A stretch of DNA of 64,000 nt from NCBI RefSeq assembly GCF_900162725.1, contig NZ_LT799418.1, positions 3,899,625 to 3,963,624 on the forward strand. Reading direction: 5' to 3'. The translations under genes were made by a program, and so were the position numbers. The notes below the pieces were generated by a model that worked only from the letters and a program-made list of their open reading frames with translations, was not told the origin of the DNA and made no database searches. Source of the stretch: Parabacteroides sp. Marseille-P3160. GTDB taxonomy: Bacteria; Bacteroidota; Bacteroidia; Bacteroidales; Tannerellaceae. This document shows positions 29,540-38,547 of the stretch, in pieces; within the stretch, counting starts at the first letter, position 1, and the number at the start of each line of letters is the position of its first letter.

Positions 29540-30733
29540 TTATTTCAATTCAGCCAGGGCCCCTTTGATTCGTTTGATGGCTTCGACCAGATTCTCGTCC
29601 GATGTCGCGTAGGACAAGCGGATGCATTCCGGTGCACCGAAGGCGGCTCCGCCTACCGTAGCGACATGGGCTGCTTCCAGCAGGTACATGGCCAGATCGC
29701 CTACATTATCCACTTCGTAATTGCCGGCTTTCTTTCCCAGATAAGCGCTCACTTCCGGGAACAGGTAGAAGGCTCCTTGCGGAACATTAATCTTCAATCC
29801 CGGAATTTCCTTTAACAACTTCACTGCCAAGTCGCGGCGGCGGAGGAAAGCGGCGCGCATCTCCTCGACACACTTCTGATCACCCGTATAGGCAGCTACT
29901 GCAGCCTTCTGGGCGATGGAACTCGCACCGGAAGTGTATTGCCCTTGCAATTTATTCGTGGCCTTGGCGATCCATAAGGGAGCGGCAATAAAACCGATAC
30001 GCCATCCGGTCATCGCATACGCTTTGGAAACGCCGTTGACAACCACCACCCGGTCTTTGATTTCGGGAAACTGGGCGATACTTTCGTGTTTCCCTATATA
30101 ATTAATGTGTTCATAAATCTCGTCTGCGATCACAATGATATCCGGATGCTTGGCTAACACCGTCGCCAACCCTTTCAGTTCCTCTTGGCTATAGACGCTT
30201 CCCGTCGGATTAGAGGGAGAACAAAGGATCAAGGCTTTGGCCTTCGGAGTAATAGCAGCCTCCAATTGTGCCGGCGTAATTTTGAAATCCTGTTCGATAC
30301 CGGCGGAAATCACCACATTCGTCCCTTCGGCCAGCTTCACCATCTCCACATAGCTGACCCAGTAGGGAGCGGGGACAATCACCTCGTCTCCAGGCCCTAT
30401 GATGGAAAGCAATACATTACACACGGATTGCTTGGCTCCGTTGGATACAACAATTTGGTCGGTTGTATAGTCCAGGTCGTTTTCCTTTTTCAGTTTTTCA
30501 ACGATAGCTTTGCGGAGATCCAGGTAACCCGGCACGGGAGAATAGAAAGAAAAGTTGTTATCAACGGCTTTCTTTGCTGCCTCTTTAATGTGTTCGGGGG
30601 TGTAGAAATCCGGTTCTCCCACGCTTAAGTTGATTACATCGATACCCTGAGCTTTAAGCTCGTTGCTTTTTTGTGACATCGCCAAAGTTTCTGATGGCGA
30701 TAATCTAGCTAAACGATCTGAGACTTGTGTCAT
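29540..30733 (-). CDS. aspC: Aspartate aminotransferase (class I/II PLP aminotransferase)
   Basis: 397 residues. It has the fold-type I aminotransferase pattern of the Thermus AspC (subgroup I-gamma) group: INLSVGEPDF near residue 35, SNGAKQ near 99, LCSPSNPTGSVY near 172, the PLP lysine in VNGVSKAYAMTGWRIGF near 235 and the substrate arginine in CIRLSYATS near 372. It exchanges the amino group between aspartate and 2-oxoglutarate. It is transcribed alone from a -7 box at 30772-30779. Some members also use prephenate; this cannot be excluded. Confidence 0.9.
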   Translation of the reverse strand: MTQVSDRLARLSPSETLAMSQKSNELKAQGIDVINLSVGEPDFYTPEHIKEAAKKAVDNNFSFYSPVPGYLDLRKAIVEKLKKENDLDYTTDQIVVSNGAKQSVCNVLLSIIGPGDEVIVPAPYWVSYVEMVKLAEGTNVVISAGIEQDFKITPAQLEAAITPKAKALILCSPSNPTGSVYSQEELKGLATVLAKHPDIIVIADEIYEHINYIGKHESIAQFPEIKDRVVVVNGVSKAYAMTGWRIGFIAAPLWIAKATNKLQGQYTSGASSIAQKAAVAAYTGDQKCVEEMRAAFLRRRDLAVKLLKEIPGLKINVPQGAFYLFPEVSAYLGKKAGNYEVDNVGDLAMYLLEAAHVATVGGAAFGAPECIRLSYATSDENLVEAIKRIKGALAELK

Positions 30734-30771
30734 TTCAATACAATTTGTATGTTCATTTTATATTTGCGTTA

Positions 30772-30779
30772 CAAAAATA
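30772..30779 (-). promoter_or_regulatory. -7 promoter box for aspC
   Basis: The minus strand reads TATTTTTG (TAnnTTTG), 38 bp upstream of the aspC start codon. Confidence 0.45.
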
Positions 30780-30812
30780 AATAATAATAGGCGTACCGGC
30801 AACAGTTCGTCC

Positions 30813-32030
30813 TTATTTAATATTGTGGAGGATATGCCCCATCCGCTCTTTTTTCGTCTTCATATAAAATTCATTATATGGATTGGGTGTGATTTCGATA
30901 GGAATGTTTTCCGTCACCTGTAAGCCGTAGGCCTCCAAGCCGACCCGCTTGACCGGATTGTTTGTCAGCAGCCGCATTTTAGACACCCCTACCCTGCGTA
31001 AGATCTCCGCACCGATGCCATAGTCCCGTTCATCGGCCTTATGTCCCAGATGCAGATTGGCATCCACGGTATCTAATCCGTTTTCCTGCAATTTATAGGC
31101 CCGTATCTTTTCCATCAGGCCGATTCCCCGTCCTTCCTGGTTCAGGTAAACAATCACTCCTTTACCTTCCTTTTCAATCATTTTCATCGCCTTATGAAGC
31201 TGTTCACCGCATTCGCAACGTAGGGAGCCAAAGATATCTCCGGTGGCGCAAGAGGAATGGACACGTACCAAAACCGCTTCGTCTCTTTTGATATCTCCTT
31301 TGATCAATGCAACATGCTCCAATCCATTGCTCTTCTGGCGGAAAGGAATCAGTTTGAAATGGCCGTATTCGGTCGGCATATCCACCTTTTCTCCTTCTTC
31401 CACGATGGACTCCGTACGCAAACGGTAGGTAATCAAGTCCCGGATGGCGATAATCTTAATGCCGAATTTTTTCGACAACTTGATTAATTCGGGAAGGCGC
31501 GCCATCGTACCGTCTTCATTGATGATCTCTATCAGCGCACCCGCGGGTTGCAAGCCGGCCAGTTTGGCCAGATCGACCGCCGCTTCCGTATGGCCCGAAC
31601 GCCTCAGCACACCGCGTGAGCGGGCGCGTAAAGGGCTTACATGGCCCGGACGTCCGAGATCGCCTGGTTTGGTGTTCGGATCGGCCAAGGCCAGAATGGT
31701 CTGGGCACGGTCGAACATGGATACTCCCGTCGTACATCCCCCCCCCAGTTTATCAACCGTTACGGTGAAAGGAGTTTCCAACAAGGAAGTATTATGAGTG
31801 ACCTGCATCTCCAGTTCCAGCGCTTCGCATTTCTCTTCTGAAAGCGGCGCACATAAAACGCCACGTCCATAAGTCATCATAAAATTGACTTTCTCCGGCG
31901 TGATTTTCTCCGCCGCTATAATAAAGTCTCCTTCATTTTCACGATCTTCGTCATCCACGACAATAAGGAATTTCCCTTCGCGGAAATCCCCGATTGCTTC
32001 TTCGATCGTATTTAATGAATAATCTGCCAT
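30813..32030 (-). CDS. ribBA: Bifunctional DHBP synthase / GTP cyclohydrolase II
   Basis: 405 residues. The N-terminal RibB domain (about 1-205) has [44 protein letters not shown] and [10 protein letters not shown]. The C-terminal RibA domain has the zinc cysteines in [22 protein letters not shown] and [15 protein letters not shown]. The two halves supply both early precursors of riboflavin from ribulose 5-phosphate and GTP. It starts 3 bp after the LptF/G-like gene, so the two are co-transcribed. Downstream is aspC with its own promoter. Confidence 0.96.
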   Translation of the reverse strand: MADYSLNTIEEAIGDFREGKFLIVVDDEDRENEGDFIIAAEKITPEKVNFMMTYGRGVLCAPLSEEKCEALELEMQVTHNTSLLETPFTVTVDKLGGGCTTGVSMFDRAQTILALADPNTKPGDLGRPGHVSPLRARSRGVLRRSGHTEAAVDLAKLAGLQPAGALIEIINEDGTMARLPELIKLSKKFGIKIIAIRDLITYRLRTESIVEEGEKVDMPTEYGHFKLIPFRQKSNGLEHVALIKGDIKRDEAVLVRVHSSCATGDIFGSLRCECGEQLHKAMKMIEKEGKGVIVYLNQEGRGIGLMEKIRAYKLQENGLDTVDANLHLGHKADERDYGIGAEILRRVGVSKMRLLTNNPVKRVGLEAYGLQVTENIPIEITPNPYNEFYMKTKKERMGHILHNIK

Positions 32031-32033
32031 GAT

Positions 32034-33989
32034 TTATTTATTAATTAGTTTGTTAATCATTTCTTGTAATTCTTCGTTGATCTTGCTTATGGCCTGCATA
32101 TCCTGCCACATCAGCTTACGCCGATAATTTGCCAGCAAATAAAGCGGAAGCCCGACAGGAAAAAAGATAGAGAACAGACGGCCGAGCTTAGGAGTGACCT
32201 GCTCGGAAAACAAATCATATCCTATCAAAACCGGATAGTCCATCAGTTTGTTCAAAATCAGTATCTGATCCGAATTGGATAATTCTTCCACGATCGATTC
32301 CACTTCGGTTGCAATCTGTTTCGCCTTATCGTCTTTCCCCCTTGTTTGCCAAAAAGAAAAGTATCCGATCCATTTTCTTTGGCTATCCAGATAGCTTTTA
32401 TTATCCGCAATCAACTTTTGCAAGCGTGCGGAGATGGCTGGATAATCCGGATTATATATAACAACTTCTTTCTTCTCTATTTTCCGGTTTGAGCTTTTTC
32501 CAATCAGTTTCTTAAACGCATTTAGATAGGTATCCGCATTCAGGATCACAGAATCATTGGTCGCCTTGTAAGTCAGGAATACGCCCAGCGGCGTAAGTAT
32601 GGCGGAACTCAGCCACATCCCTTGCCAAGCTTGCCAGATTCCGTTCGTAGCCATCTTAAAACCTATATTATCAATGATATAATAAAAGATAAAGAGAAAG
32701 ACCGAAATTACGACCGGCATTCCTAATCCTCCCTTCCGGATAATAGCGCCCAAGGGAGCGCCGATAAAAAAGAAGACCAGGCAAGCGAAGGACAAGGTAA
32801 ATTTCTTATACATCTCCGTCTGGTAGCGCCTTACCTTTTTCGCCTCATCCGCAATCGAAAACGACTTGAACATATAATCGGAACGCGTACTTTCAATAGA
32901 TGATTTCGCCCGGTTCAACACGGATAACTGCATTCCGGGCGAAAGGGCAAAGAAAGCGCTGTCGAACGGAACGGACAAGGCAACAACCGGTTGGTCCGGG
33001 AGGCCCTCTTCTTCGTCCACATGGAGACCTGCATCGCTTTTAGTTTTCTCAAGCGGGCTCTTTATTTCGGGACGAGTAAGAGTCCGCTTATATGAAAGAT
33101 CATAGATACTTTTGGCGTTCAAAGCCCGCGCACTGTCCAACCGTACGGTCATCGAATCGAGCGAAGTCTGAAGGTCCGCCAGGTTCTTCCCAATGTATTG
33201 CGACTGCATCAGCGATTCATCTGTACGGCTGAAGTTGGCATCGAAGTTAATCAGAATATCTTTATAGGAGAAAGATTCCCGCTGGTAGGAAACCGCGTCG
33301 GAGGAACGGTTGGAAGTCCGCGTATTCAGATTCTGGAACGATTCCCCATTAAACAGGGAAAGAATCAGATAAAGCTTATTCGCAGAAGTCTTTAGCCTGC
33401 CGGAGTCCGCTCTGACAACATAGGCATTATTAAATCCTTCGGAATAGTTATAAATCATAATATCTTTCAACAATCCGGTTTTAGGGTCTTTGCCCTTGAT
33501 ATAGACATTATAACCGGGAATTTCCTTGCAGAAAATACCGACCGGAATCTCCAACTCAGGGGATTTCTGACGTATGGAAAACAGCAACGTATACATTTTA
33601 ACCTGAGACACCGGAATAATATAATTCTGGAAACAGAAGGCCCCGCCGGCAATAAACGAAACGGTGATTATCAATGGCTTCATAATCCGGAGAAGCGATA
33701 CACCGGAAGACTTCATCGCCAAGAGCTCCAGACTCTCGCCGATATTGCCGAAAGTCATCAGGGAAGCCAATAAGATGGCCAGCGGCAAAGCGGTCGGCAC
33801 AAACGAAAGAGCCGCGTAGAAAAACATTTCCGCCAAGACATGCAACTCCAGCCCTTTGCCAACCATCTCATCCACATACCTCCACAAAAACTGCATTAAA
33901 ATGATAAACAGGCAGATCCCGAACGTCATAGCGAACAGCGGCAGGAAAGTCTGCAACATAAAAGAATATAATCGTTTAATTTTCAGCAT
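32034..33989 (-). CDS. LptF/LptG-type lipopolysaccharide-export permease (YjgP/YjgQ family)
   Basis: 651 residues, nearly twice the E. coli length. Three N-terminal membrane segments are followed by a long periplasmic jellyroll-type region, three further segments (about 385-490; FTLSFACLVFFFIGAPLGAIIRKGGLG is the family's fourth segment) and a C-terminal cytoplasmic extension of about 150 residues ending in another hydrophobic stretch. With LptB it drives LPS transport from the inner membrane. Bacteroidetes versions are long; whether this is F or G cannot be decided. Confidence 0.87.
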   Translation of the reverse strand: MLKIKRLYSFMLQTFLPLFAMTFGICLFIILMQFLWRYVDEMVGKGLELHVLAEMFFYAALSFVPTALPLAILLASLMTFGNIGESLELLAMKSSGVSLLRIMKPLIITVSFIAGGAFCFQNYIIPVSQVKMYTLLFSIRQKSPELEIPVGIFCKEIPGYNVYIKGKDPKTGLLKDIMIYNYSEGFNNAYVVRADSGRLKTSANKLYLILSLFNGESFQNLNTRTSNRSSDAVSYQRESFSYKDILINFDANFSRTDESLMQSQYIGKNLADLQTSLDSMTVRLDSARALNAKSIYDLSYKRTLTRPEIKSPLEKTKSDAGLHVDEEEGLPDQPVVALSVPFDSAFFALSPGMQLSVLNRAKSSIESTRSDYMFKSFSIADEAKKVRRYQTEMYKKFTLSFACLVFFFIGAPLGAIIRKGGLGMPVVISVFLFIFYYIIDNIGFKMATNGIWQAWQGMWLSSAILTPLGVFLTYKATNDSVILNADTYLNAFKKLIGKSSNRKIEKKEVVIYNPDYPAISARLQKLIADNKSYLDSQRKWIGYFSFWQTRGKDDKAKQIATEVESIVEELSNSDQILILNKLMDYPVLIGYDLFSEQVTPKLGRLFSIFFPVGLPLYLLANYRRKLMWQDMQAISKINEELQEMINKLINK

Positions 33990-34008
33990 TGCCTATTGAT
34001 TGGAAGGG

Positions 34009-34016
34009 CAAAAGTA
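34009..34016 (-). promoter_or_regulatory. -7 promoter box for lptF/G-ribBA
   Basis: The minus strand reads TACTTTTG (TAnnTTTG), 19 bp upstream of the start codon. Confidence 0.5.
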
Positions 34017-34051
34017 GTGGAAAAAACGATACGTTCATGCCTAAAACCGGA

Positions 34052-34435
34052 CTAAATGCCTAAGGTACGTTTCAATACTTCAACTTGTGAATCCCACAAA
34101 CTAATCGAATCGGCCTTTTCATCCAATTCTGCGAAATCGGTTATCTCCAAAGCCGTCGAACCGGTCAGTTCGATCGTATGGATTATAAATTCGAAATAAA
34201 TAGACGGATCCTCCTCCTCTATCCAACGATAACGGATGCTTATTTCCGGCTTGGCTGATACCAGTTCTGCTTTTTCCTGTGTTTTATTCCAATAAAAAGT
34301 ATACTCGTTTTCATTGATTTCAACATCATCTGCGAACCACGCAGAAAGGCCAGGAGGAGTTGTTAAATGATTCCACAGACTACGCCTCGAGACTTTATCA
34401 AAAATGTACTCGATGTGAAATTTCTCTTTTTTCAT
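34052..34435 (-). CDS. START/SRPBCC-like domain protein
   Basis: 127 residues from ATG 34435 (MKKEKFHIEYIFDKVSRRSLW); an in-frame start 12 codons upstream is less likely because homologous proteins begin here. The pattern WNHLTTPPGLSAWFADDVEI, then alternating beta strands and a terminal helix (LWDSQVEVLKRTLG), is that of the Bacteroidetes START-like/AHSA1-related family, which binds unknown hydrophobic ligands. No catalytic residues are evident. It lies between the lptF/G promoter and the tRNA. Confidence 0.75.
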   Translation of the reverse strand: MKKEKFHIEYIFDKVSRRSLWNHLTTPPGLSAWFADDVEINENEYTFYWNKTQEKAELVSAKPEISIRYRWIEEEDPSIYFEFIIHTIELTGSTALEITDFAELDEKADSISLWDSQVEVLKRTLGI

Positions 34436-34572
34436 CTGCCAGTAACGTTTATTTGGGCACAAGTTACTCAAAAGAATCGAATTAGAACCATTCCGCCTGC
34501 TGAAAAAACAACCTTTTTAATAGAACCACGGTCTAATGCGGCCTGGCAAGCCTGTTTTTTTAAGAAGAACTG

Positions 34573-34603
34573 TTGCACAAGAAAAAAAATACCTCTACTT
34601 TTG
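34573..34603 (+). promoter_or_regulatory. Promoter of the CAU tRNA
   Basis: TTG at 34573-34575 and TACTTTTG at 34596-34603 are 20 bp apart, matching the Bacteroidetes consensus, and lie 19 bp before the tRNA 5' end. Confidence 0.7.
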
Positions 34604-34622
34604 CACAACTTTAACGAAAGAT

Positions 34623-34699
34623 GGCGAGATAGCTCAGCTGGTTAGAGCGCATGATTCATAATCATGAGGTCCCCGGTTCAATCCCGGGTCTCGCTACCA
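34623..34699 (+). tRNA. tRNA-Met (CAU)
   Basis: 77 nt with encoded CCA. The acceptor arms GGCGAGA/TCTCGCT pair (first pair G-U). The D loop AGCTGGTTAGA, anticodon stem CATGA/TCATG with CAT in the loop, and T arm CCGGTTCAATCCCGG are all canonical. The initiator hallmarks (C1-A72 mismatch, three G-C pairs in the anticodon stem) are absent, so it is an elongator Met tRNA or, less likely, the lysidine-modified Ile2 tRNA. Confidence 0.95.
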
Positions 34700-34700
34700 T

Positions 34701-34747
34701 AAAAGAGAAAGGTTTACGATATACTGTCAGCCTTTCTCTTTTTTTTC
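34701..34747 (+). terminator. Terminator after the tRNA gene
   Basis: AAAAGAGAAAGG pairs with CCTTTCTCTTTT, followed by further T residues, immediately after the tRNA 3' end. It may also stop nrdG transcripts arriving from the other strand. Confidence 0.85.
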
Positions 34748-34757
34748 AATAAACGCC

Positions 34758-35225
34758 CTACTTTTGAAGGAAAGAGGCGGTAGCGTCGATCATCCGGCCG
34801 TCCTCTATGCGGTAAAAACGCTGGTTGGTCGTCCGGGAATCCAAGCCTCCCAAACGTTCATCATAGGCTCCCAATTTGATATAATCGAAATTCCGTGCGG
34901 AACATTGCGGAGGAAGCGCCTCCCGGCCGGAATACCATCCGGTCTTGATGCGCCCATCCGTTTTATTCTTGAGGAAAGACGAAAGATGTTCCACGCTTTC
35001 GGGCGTCGCATCTCCTCCCATGAAACAGACGCAGGTGATGGCTTTCCCATACCGTTCAAGCAAGCCGGAGAGGGTTTCCTCGTCCAGTTCATTTCCCGTA
35101 TTTTCGCGTAAATAAGGACTATGGCAACCTTTGCAACGAAAAGGACAGTTGGAGAGGTTGATCGCCAGCGTCACCTCTCCCGGGACTTCCTGAAAGACAA
35201 TATCATAATTTACGAACCGAAGCAT
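34758..35225 (-). CDS. nrdG: Anaerobic ribonucleotide reductase activating enzyme (radical SAM)
   Basis: 155 residues. The radical SAM cysteine motif is C-x3-C-x2-C in NLSNCPFRCKGCHSPYL near residue 28, and VCFMGGDATPE is the glycine-rich SAM segment. It reduces SAM to generate the glycyl radical on NrdD. The gene overlaps the 3' end of nrdD by 23 bp, so the two are translationally coupled and share the cobalamin-riboswitch leader. Confidence 0.95.
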   Translation of the reverse strand: MLRFVNYDIVFQEVPGEVTLAINLSNCPFRCKGCHSPYLRENTGNELDEETLSGLLERYGKAITCVCFMGGDATPESVEHLSSFLKNKTDGRIKTGWYSGREALPPQCSARNFDYIKLGAYDERLGGLDSRTTNQRFYRIEDGRMIDATASFLQK

Positions 35226-37293
35226 AATACCGACGAGAGGCCTCCTGCTGCCTGGGTTGTGAGAAATTACTGATGCGTTTCATATATCCGATGATCCGGG
35301 TCAGGTAATCCAGATTTTTACTATGGCAGACCGGACATTCTTTCAGATTGTGCTTGTCGATATGCCCGCAGTCGTTACATATTGTATTCGGGACATTGAA
35401 CGTAAAATAGTTGCAGCCTTCCTGGGATGCGATGCGAAGCAACTGGCGATATTGTTCTTTGCCCAGATGCTCCTCCAGGTTAAGGTGCAAAGCGGATCCC
35501 CCGGTCAGGTGCTCGATATAATCACGGCCGTGAAGACGGATTTTATCGAGAATATTCATCGATTCGTCCTCTACGATGTAAAAATAACTATTGTAGCAGT
35601 CGCGGTTGACCTTGTATCCGTCGCGTTTATCCCATTTGGCATGCTTAACGCCCACATTTTCGGCCGGGATCATTTCACAGTTAAACATCACCTCCTTGGT
35701 GCGGTATCTCTTGTTATAGGTTTCGATAAGTCCCAGCACTTGCCGTACAAACTCGACATAACGGGGATTATCCGAAATTTCGATGCCCAGGAATTCCGCT
35801 GCTTCCACCAGTCCGTTGACGCCGATGGTAAGGTATTGGCGACTCATATTGATATAGCCGGCGTCAAAGAGAGGCAGCATTCCTTTTTCCTGCAGATATT
35901 TCAGGTTTTCGTTATAACCCAACTGAACTTTGTGCACCAGATCCACCACTTCTTCCAAAAAGAACTGGTAAGGCATACCCTTCCGGGCGGCGTACTGGAC
36001 ACAACGGTTCAGATTGATGGTTAATACGCTTTTCGAACCGGTGGACACCCCGCCCGCTCCTAACGTATAGCTGAAACCATTGTCCTGTATTTCATTGCGA
36101 AGGCGGCAGCAACTACTGAGCGAATCGGCGCTGTCGCTGATGTAGGTAAAGAAGGAATGGCCTTCGGCGTACATCTGCGCGGTGAAATCGCCGTATTCCC
36201 GGTCTTTGGCGTCGCCGTTTTCCGTCAGAAGCGCCATCGTTTCAACCGGAAAAGTCAACACCGTGCGGGTACGCTCCCGGTTGAACCATCGCATGAAACG
36301 TTTCTGCAACCAACTGAAGGATTCCCAGTGGGGTTTGCTTCCATCGGGGAAGATAAAGTTGTCGAACAGGCTTTCAAAATAATACCGGTCATAGTAAGAG
36401 ATATTCCAGAATACGGCCTGGAAATTCCTTGCTCCGGTAGGTTGGTTGATAGAATAGACAATCTGTTCGAAATAGTCGGTAATCATCTTGTCCAATGTCC
36501 GCCGTCTTTTAGACAAATCGACCACCTCATCGGTATGTTGATAATAATCATTTCCGTACTCCAGCCCGATAAAATAATTCATGTACATCAGGAATTCCGG
36601 TGTGGCGCAAGCACCGCTCAACATACTGGAAACCATGAATACCATGTTGACAAAGCCTCCGCAGAACGATTTCAGGTTGGTAGGCGCCTTGGAATTTCCA
36701 CCGATAGACATGGTACCGCTGATCAACCACGGGTACATCGTGATGCTGGCGCAATAATTGGCCAGGCTTGTTTCATCATTCTTATAGATAAAATGATTGT
36801 TCAACAATTCGATATAACGGTCGGCCACCTCCTTGCCGAACATCTCCTTAAGCCGGTCCGTAAGCAACCGGCGGTTCAGGCGGATGAAATTGGATTTGGG
36901 AAGCTCTCCCATCAGGGTCGCCATATTCTTATTTTCCACGTTGGCATTGGAATCATATTTACTGCCGGAAGCCGCATTCTGGGCGTTGCAGTAATCGATC
37001 AGAAACTTCAGCTTGTCCCGCACTTCCCGGTCTTCCAGATGCTTTTGCCTGTACAACATAAAGGATTTGGCTACCGCATAGTACCCTTCGGCCATCAAAG
37101 CCACTTCCACCTGGTTTTGTATCTCTTCCACCGTGATTCCGTCCCGGATGTTTACCCGGCATAAAACATTGGTTATCACATCCTCTACAGCAAAACTTCC
37201 GGCCGAAAGAAACGCTTTCGCAATCGCTTTCTTAATTTTTTCGATAGAAAAAGACTCCTTTTTCCCATCTCTTTTGACAATGTATAATTCCAT
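35203..37293 (-). CDS. nrdD: Anaerobic (class III) ribonucleoside-triphosphate reductase
   Basis: 696 residues. An N-terminal ATP-cone regulatory domain (VKRDGKKESFSIEKIKKAIAKA) is followed by the glycyl-radical barrel. A C-terminal zinc site (CNDCGH...CPVC) precedes the radical glycine in TRIIGYMKR near residue 673. It makes deoxynucleotides for DNA synthesis without oxygen, using formate as reductant in class III enzymes. The leader contains a cobalamin riboswitch and a terminator hairpin, so expression should fall when B12 is plentiful. nrdG follows with overlap. Confidence 0.96.
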   Translation of the reverse strand: MELYIVKRDGKKESFSIEKIKKAIAKAFLSAGSFAVEDVITNVLCRVNIRDGITVEEIQNQVEVALMAEGYYAVAKSFMLYRQKHLEDREVRDKLKFLIDYCNAQNAASGSKYDSNANVENKNMATLMGELPKSNFIRLNRRLLTDRLKEMFGKEVADRYIELLNNHFIYKNDETSLANYCASITMYPWLISGTMSIGGNSKAPTNLKSFCGGFVNMVFMVSSMLSGACATPEFLMYMNYFIGLEYGNDYYQHTDEVVDLSKRRRTLDKMITDYFEQIVYSINQPTGARNFQAVFWNISYYDRYYFESLFDNFIFPDGSKPHWESFSWLQKRFMRWFNRERTRTVLTFPVETMALLTENGDAKDREYGDFTAQMYAEGHSFFTYISDSADSLSSCCRLRNEIQDNGFSYTLGAGGVSTGSKSVLTINLNRCVQYAARKGMPYQFFLEEVVDLVHKVQLGYNENLKYLQEKGMLPLFDAGYINMSRQYLTIGVNGLVEAAEFLGIEISDNPRYVEFVRQVLGLIETYNKRYRTKEVMFNCEMIPAENVGVKHAKWDKRDGYKVNRDCYNSYFYIVEDESMNILDKIRLHGRDYIEHLTGGSALHLNLEEHLGKEQYRQLLRIASQEGCNYFTFNVPNTICNDCGHIDKHNLKECPVCHSKNLDYLTRIIGYMKRISNFSQPRQQEASRRYYASVRKL

Positions 37294-37383
37294 ACTTATC
37301 TAATTTTGTTTAAAGTGCCATTATTAGTCGGAATATCATTCGGTCGAATAAGAGGAAGAAGAAGAGCTTTTGGTTTCAAGCAT

Positions 37384-37421
37384 AAAAAAAGGCGTGAAGT
37401 AAAAGCTATCCTTTCGCCTTT
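37384..37421 (-). terminator. Terminator hairpin in the nrdD leader (riboswitch expression platform)
   Basis: On the minus strand AAAGGCG pairs with CGCCTTT and is followed by a run of T residues. It lies between the cobalamin aptamer and the nrdD start, so the aptamer probably acts by premature termination. Confidence 0.65.
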
Positions 37422-37447
37422 CACCCGAAAGCACCGGATTCCGTTTG

Positions 37448-37606
37448 ACATGGCAGGTCTTCTGACTTGTTTCAAGCAATGCACCTTCCCAGCCTTCCGG
37501 CCAGTGGTAAAAGAGAAGCATGCCCTTCAGCGAAACTTACAGCTACGGGGATAGTCCCTGACTTTCACAGGATTCCCTTTTGATCCGGAATTACCGGAAC
37601 CATATC
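37448..37606 (-). ncRNA. Cobalamin riboswitch upstream of nrdDG
   Basis: Read on the minus strand the segment has the conserved aptamer order: a P1-P3 region with GTGAAAGTCAGGGACTATCC, CCCGTAGCTGTAAG, then the B12-box region CCACTGG, GGCTGGGAAGGTGC and the closing AAGTCAGAAGACCTGCC. These are the standard signatures of the adenosylcobalamin-type riboswitch. It lies about 155 nt before the nrdD start codon and just after a -7 box at 37612-37619, with a terminator between aptamer and gene. Confidence 0.94.
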
Positions 37607-37611
37607 GGCAA

Positions 37612-37619
37612 CAAATGTA
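37612..37619 (-). promoter_or_regulatory. -7 promoter box for the riboswitch-nrdDG transcript
   Basis: The minus strand reads TACATTTG (TAnnTTTG) directly upstream of the aptamer, so the transcript would begin with the riboswitch. The next 270 bp (37625-37894) is AT-rich with no convincing gene. Confidence 0.55.
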
Positions 37620-37894
37620 ATGGATTTTTGCAATAAAGTATTCTACTTGGGAAAATATTTTCTATATTTTTCAATAAATATTTTCCAATTATTTTTATTA
37701 ACAACTGGAATACAACGATATAAAAAATAATTAATATCAAAAAGTTTTCCAAAAATACCATTATAAAATAATTCAGTATTAATTTTTAACTTCATTTTCA
37801 GCTTCATTTTTACCCATTCACATCTTATTAAAAATAAAGATTTCATTTTTCGTATTATTAACACCTCCGGAGAATAATAGAAGAAAGTCGCCTC

Positions 37895-37902
37895 TATATT
37901 TG
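37895..37902 (+). promoter_or_regulatory. -7 promoter box for the small secreted protein
   Basis: TATATTTG (TAnnTTTG), 48 bp before the ATG at 37951. Confidence 0.5.
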
Positions 37903-37950
37903 CATCGTTTTTCTAAACAAAATGTTTAACTTTCAAATGGAAAAAACAGT

Positions 37951-38175
37951 ATGAAAAAGTTGATTCTTTCCTGTTTAATGATTTCCGCTCTTATTGCTTC
38001 AAGCGCTGTAATGGCTCAGGATGTTACAAAGAAAGCAACCCCGGCCAAAGCTAAAACCGAAGTAAAAGCTAAAGTTGAACCAACCAAAGAAGAAGTTAAA
38101 AAAGACGCGAAGGCTGTGAAACATCATGCAGCAACCTTTTCCGCCAAGAAGGATAGCCTGTCAAAAAAGAAATGA
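37951..38175 (+). CDS. Small secreted Lys/Ala-rich protein
   Basis: 74 residues. A clear Sec signal peptide (MKKLILSCLMISALIASSAVMAQ, cleavage after the AQ) leaves a mature peptide of about 51 residues that is extremely rich in Lys, Ala and Glu (KKATPAKAKTEVKAKVEP...), probably disordered or helical. No family function is known. It has its own promoter and terminator, so it is an independent gene. The basic composition would allow binding to polyanions such as LPS or nucleic acid, but that is speculation. Confidence 0.75.
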   Translation: MKKLILSCLMISALIASSAVMAQDVTKKATPAKAKTEVKAKVEPTKEEVKKDAKAVKHHAATFSAKKDSLSKKK

Positions 38176-38188
38176 CCTGTCCTTAACA

Positions 38189-38227
38189 ACTAAAAAGCCG
38201 GCTCTCATTAGTGAGACCGGCTTTTTC
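38189..38227 (+). terminator. Terminator of the small secreted protein gene
   Basis: AAAAAGCCGG...CCGGCTTTTT arms with extra CTC/GAG pairing and a T-run, 14 bp after the stop codon. The following 200 bp (38230-38440) holds no supported gene. Confidence 0.88.
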
Positions 38228-38441
38228 CGTTTATTTCAGTTCGAGAACAAACTCTTTGCGCGGATGCCTTGCCTTAGGCAAATGCACCAACCAATCGTTC
38301 GCCTCATCCTTTCTGTTTTAGTCCTAACTTTGCATATGGTTTGGAAAGAAGGAATCATGCCTTTGGCCGGTGCCTGACCGGAAACAATTAGCTACTAACT
38401 TCTTTTAAAGGTTAATTCAACCAATCTATGCCGATTATGTT

Positions 38442-38449
38442 TAGTTTTG
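38442..38449 (+). promoter_or_regulatory. -7 promoter box for the TamB-like gene
   Basis: TAGTTTTG (TAnnTTTG). The implied start site, near 38456, falls beside the in-frame TAA at 38458, so the mRNA would hold only about 90 nt before the first standard start codon. Confidence 0.45.
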
Positions 38450-38547
38450 CATACAAATAAAACAAGAATCATATCAGAGGACTTAAATACATAGTAATCT
38501 TTTTATTTACTCTCTTTTGGATAGTCTACGCATGTCCTAAAATCTTA

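Noticed and set aside
36157-37164. 335-codon plus-strand frame opposite nrdD
   Set aside because: Complete overlap with the conserved nrdD coding sequence and a His/Gln/Val-rich composition typical of a shadow frame.
37643-37864. 73-codon minus-strand frame upstream of nrdD
   Set aside because: Lies in very AT-rich DNA, its translation is dominated by Lys, Ile, Phe and Asn, and it sits upstream of the nrdD promoter without its own signals.
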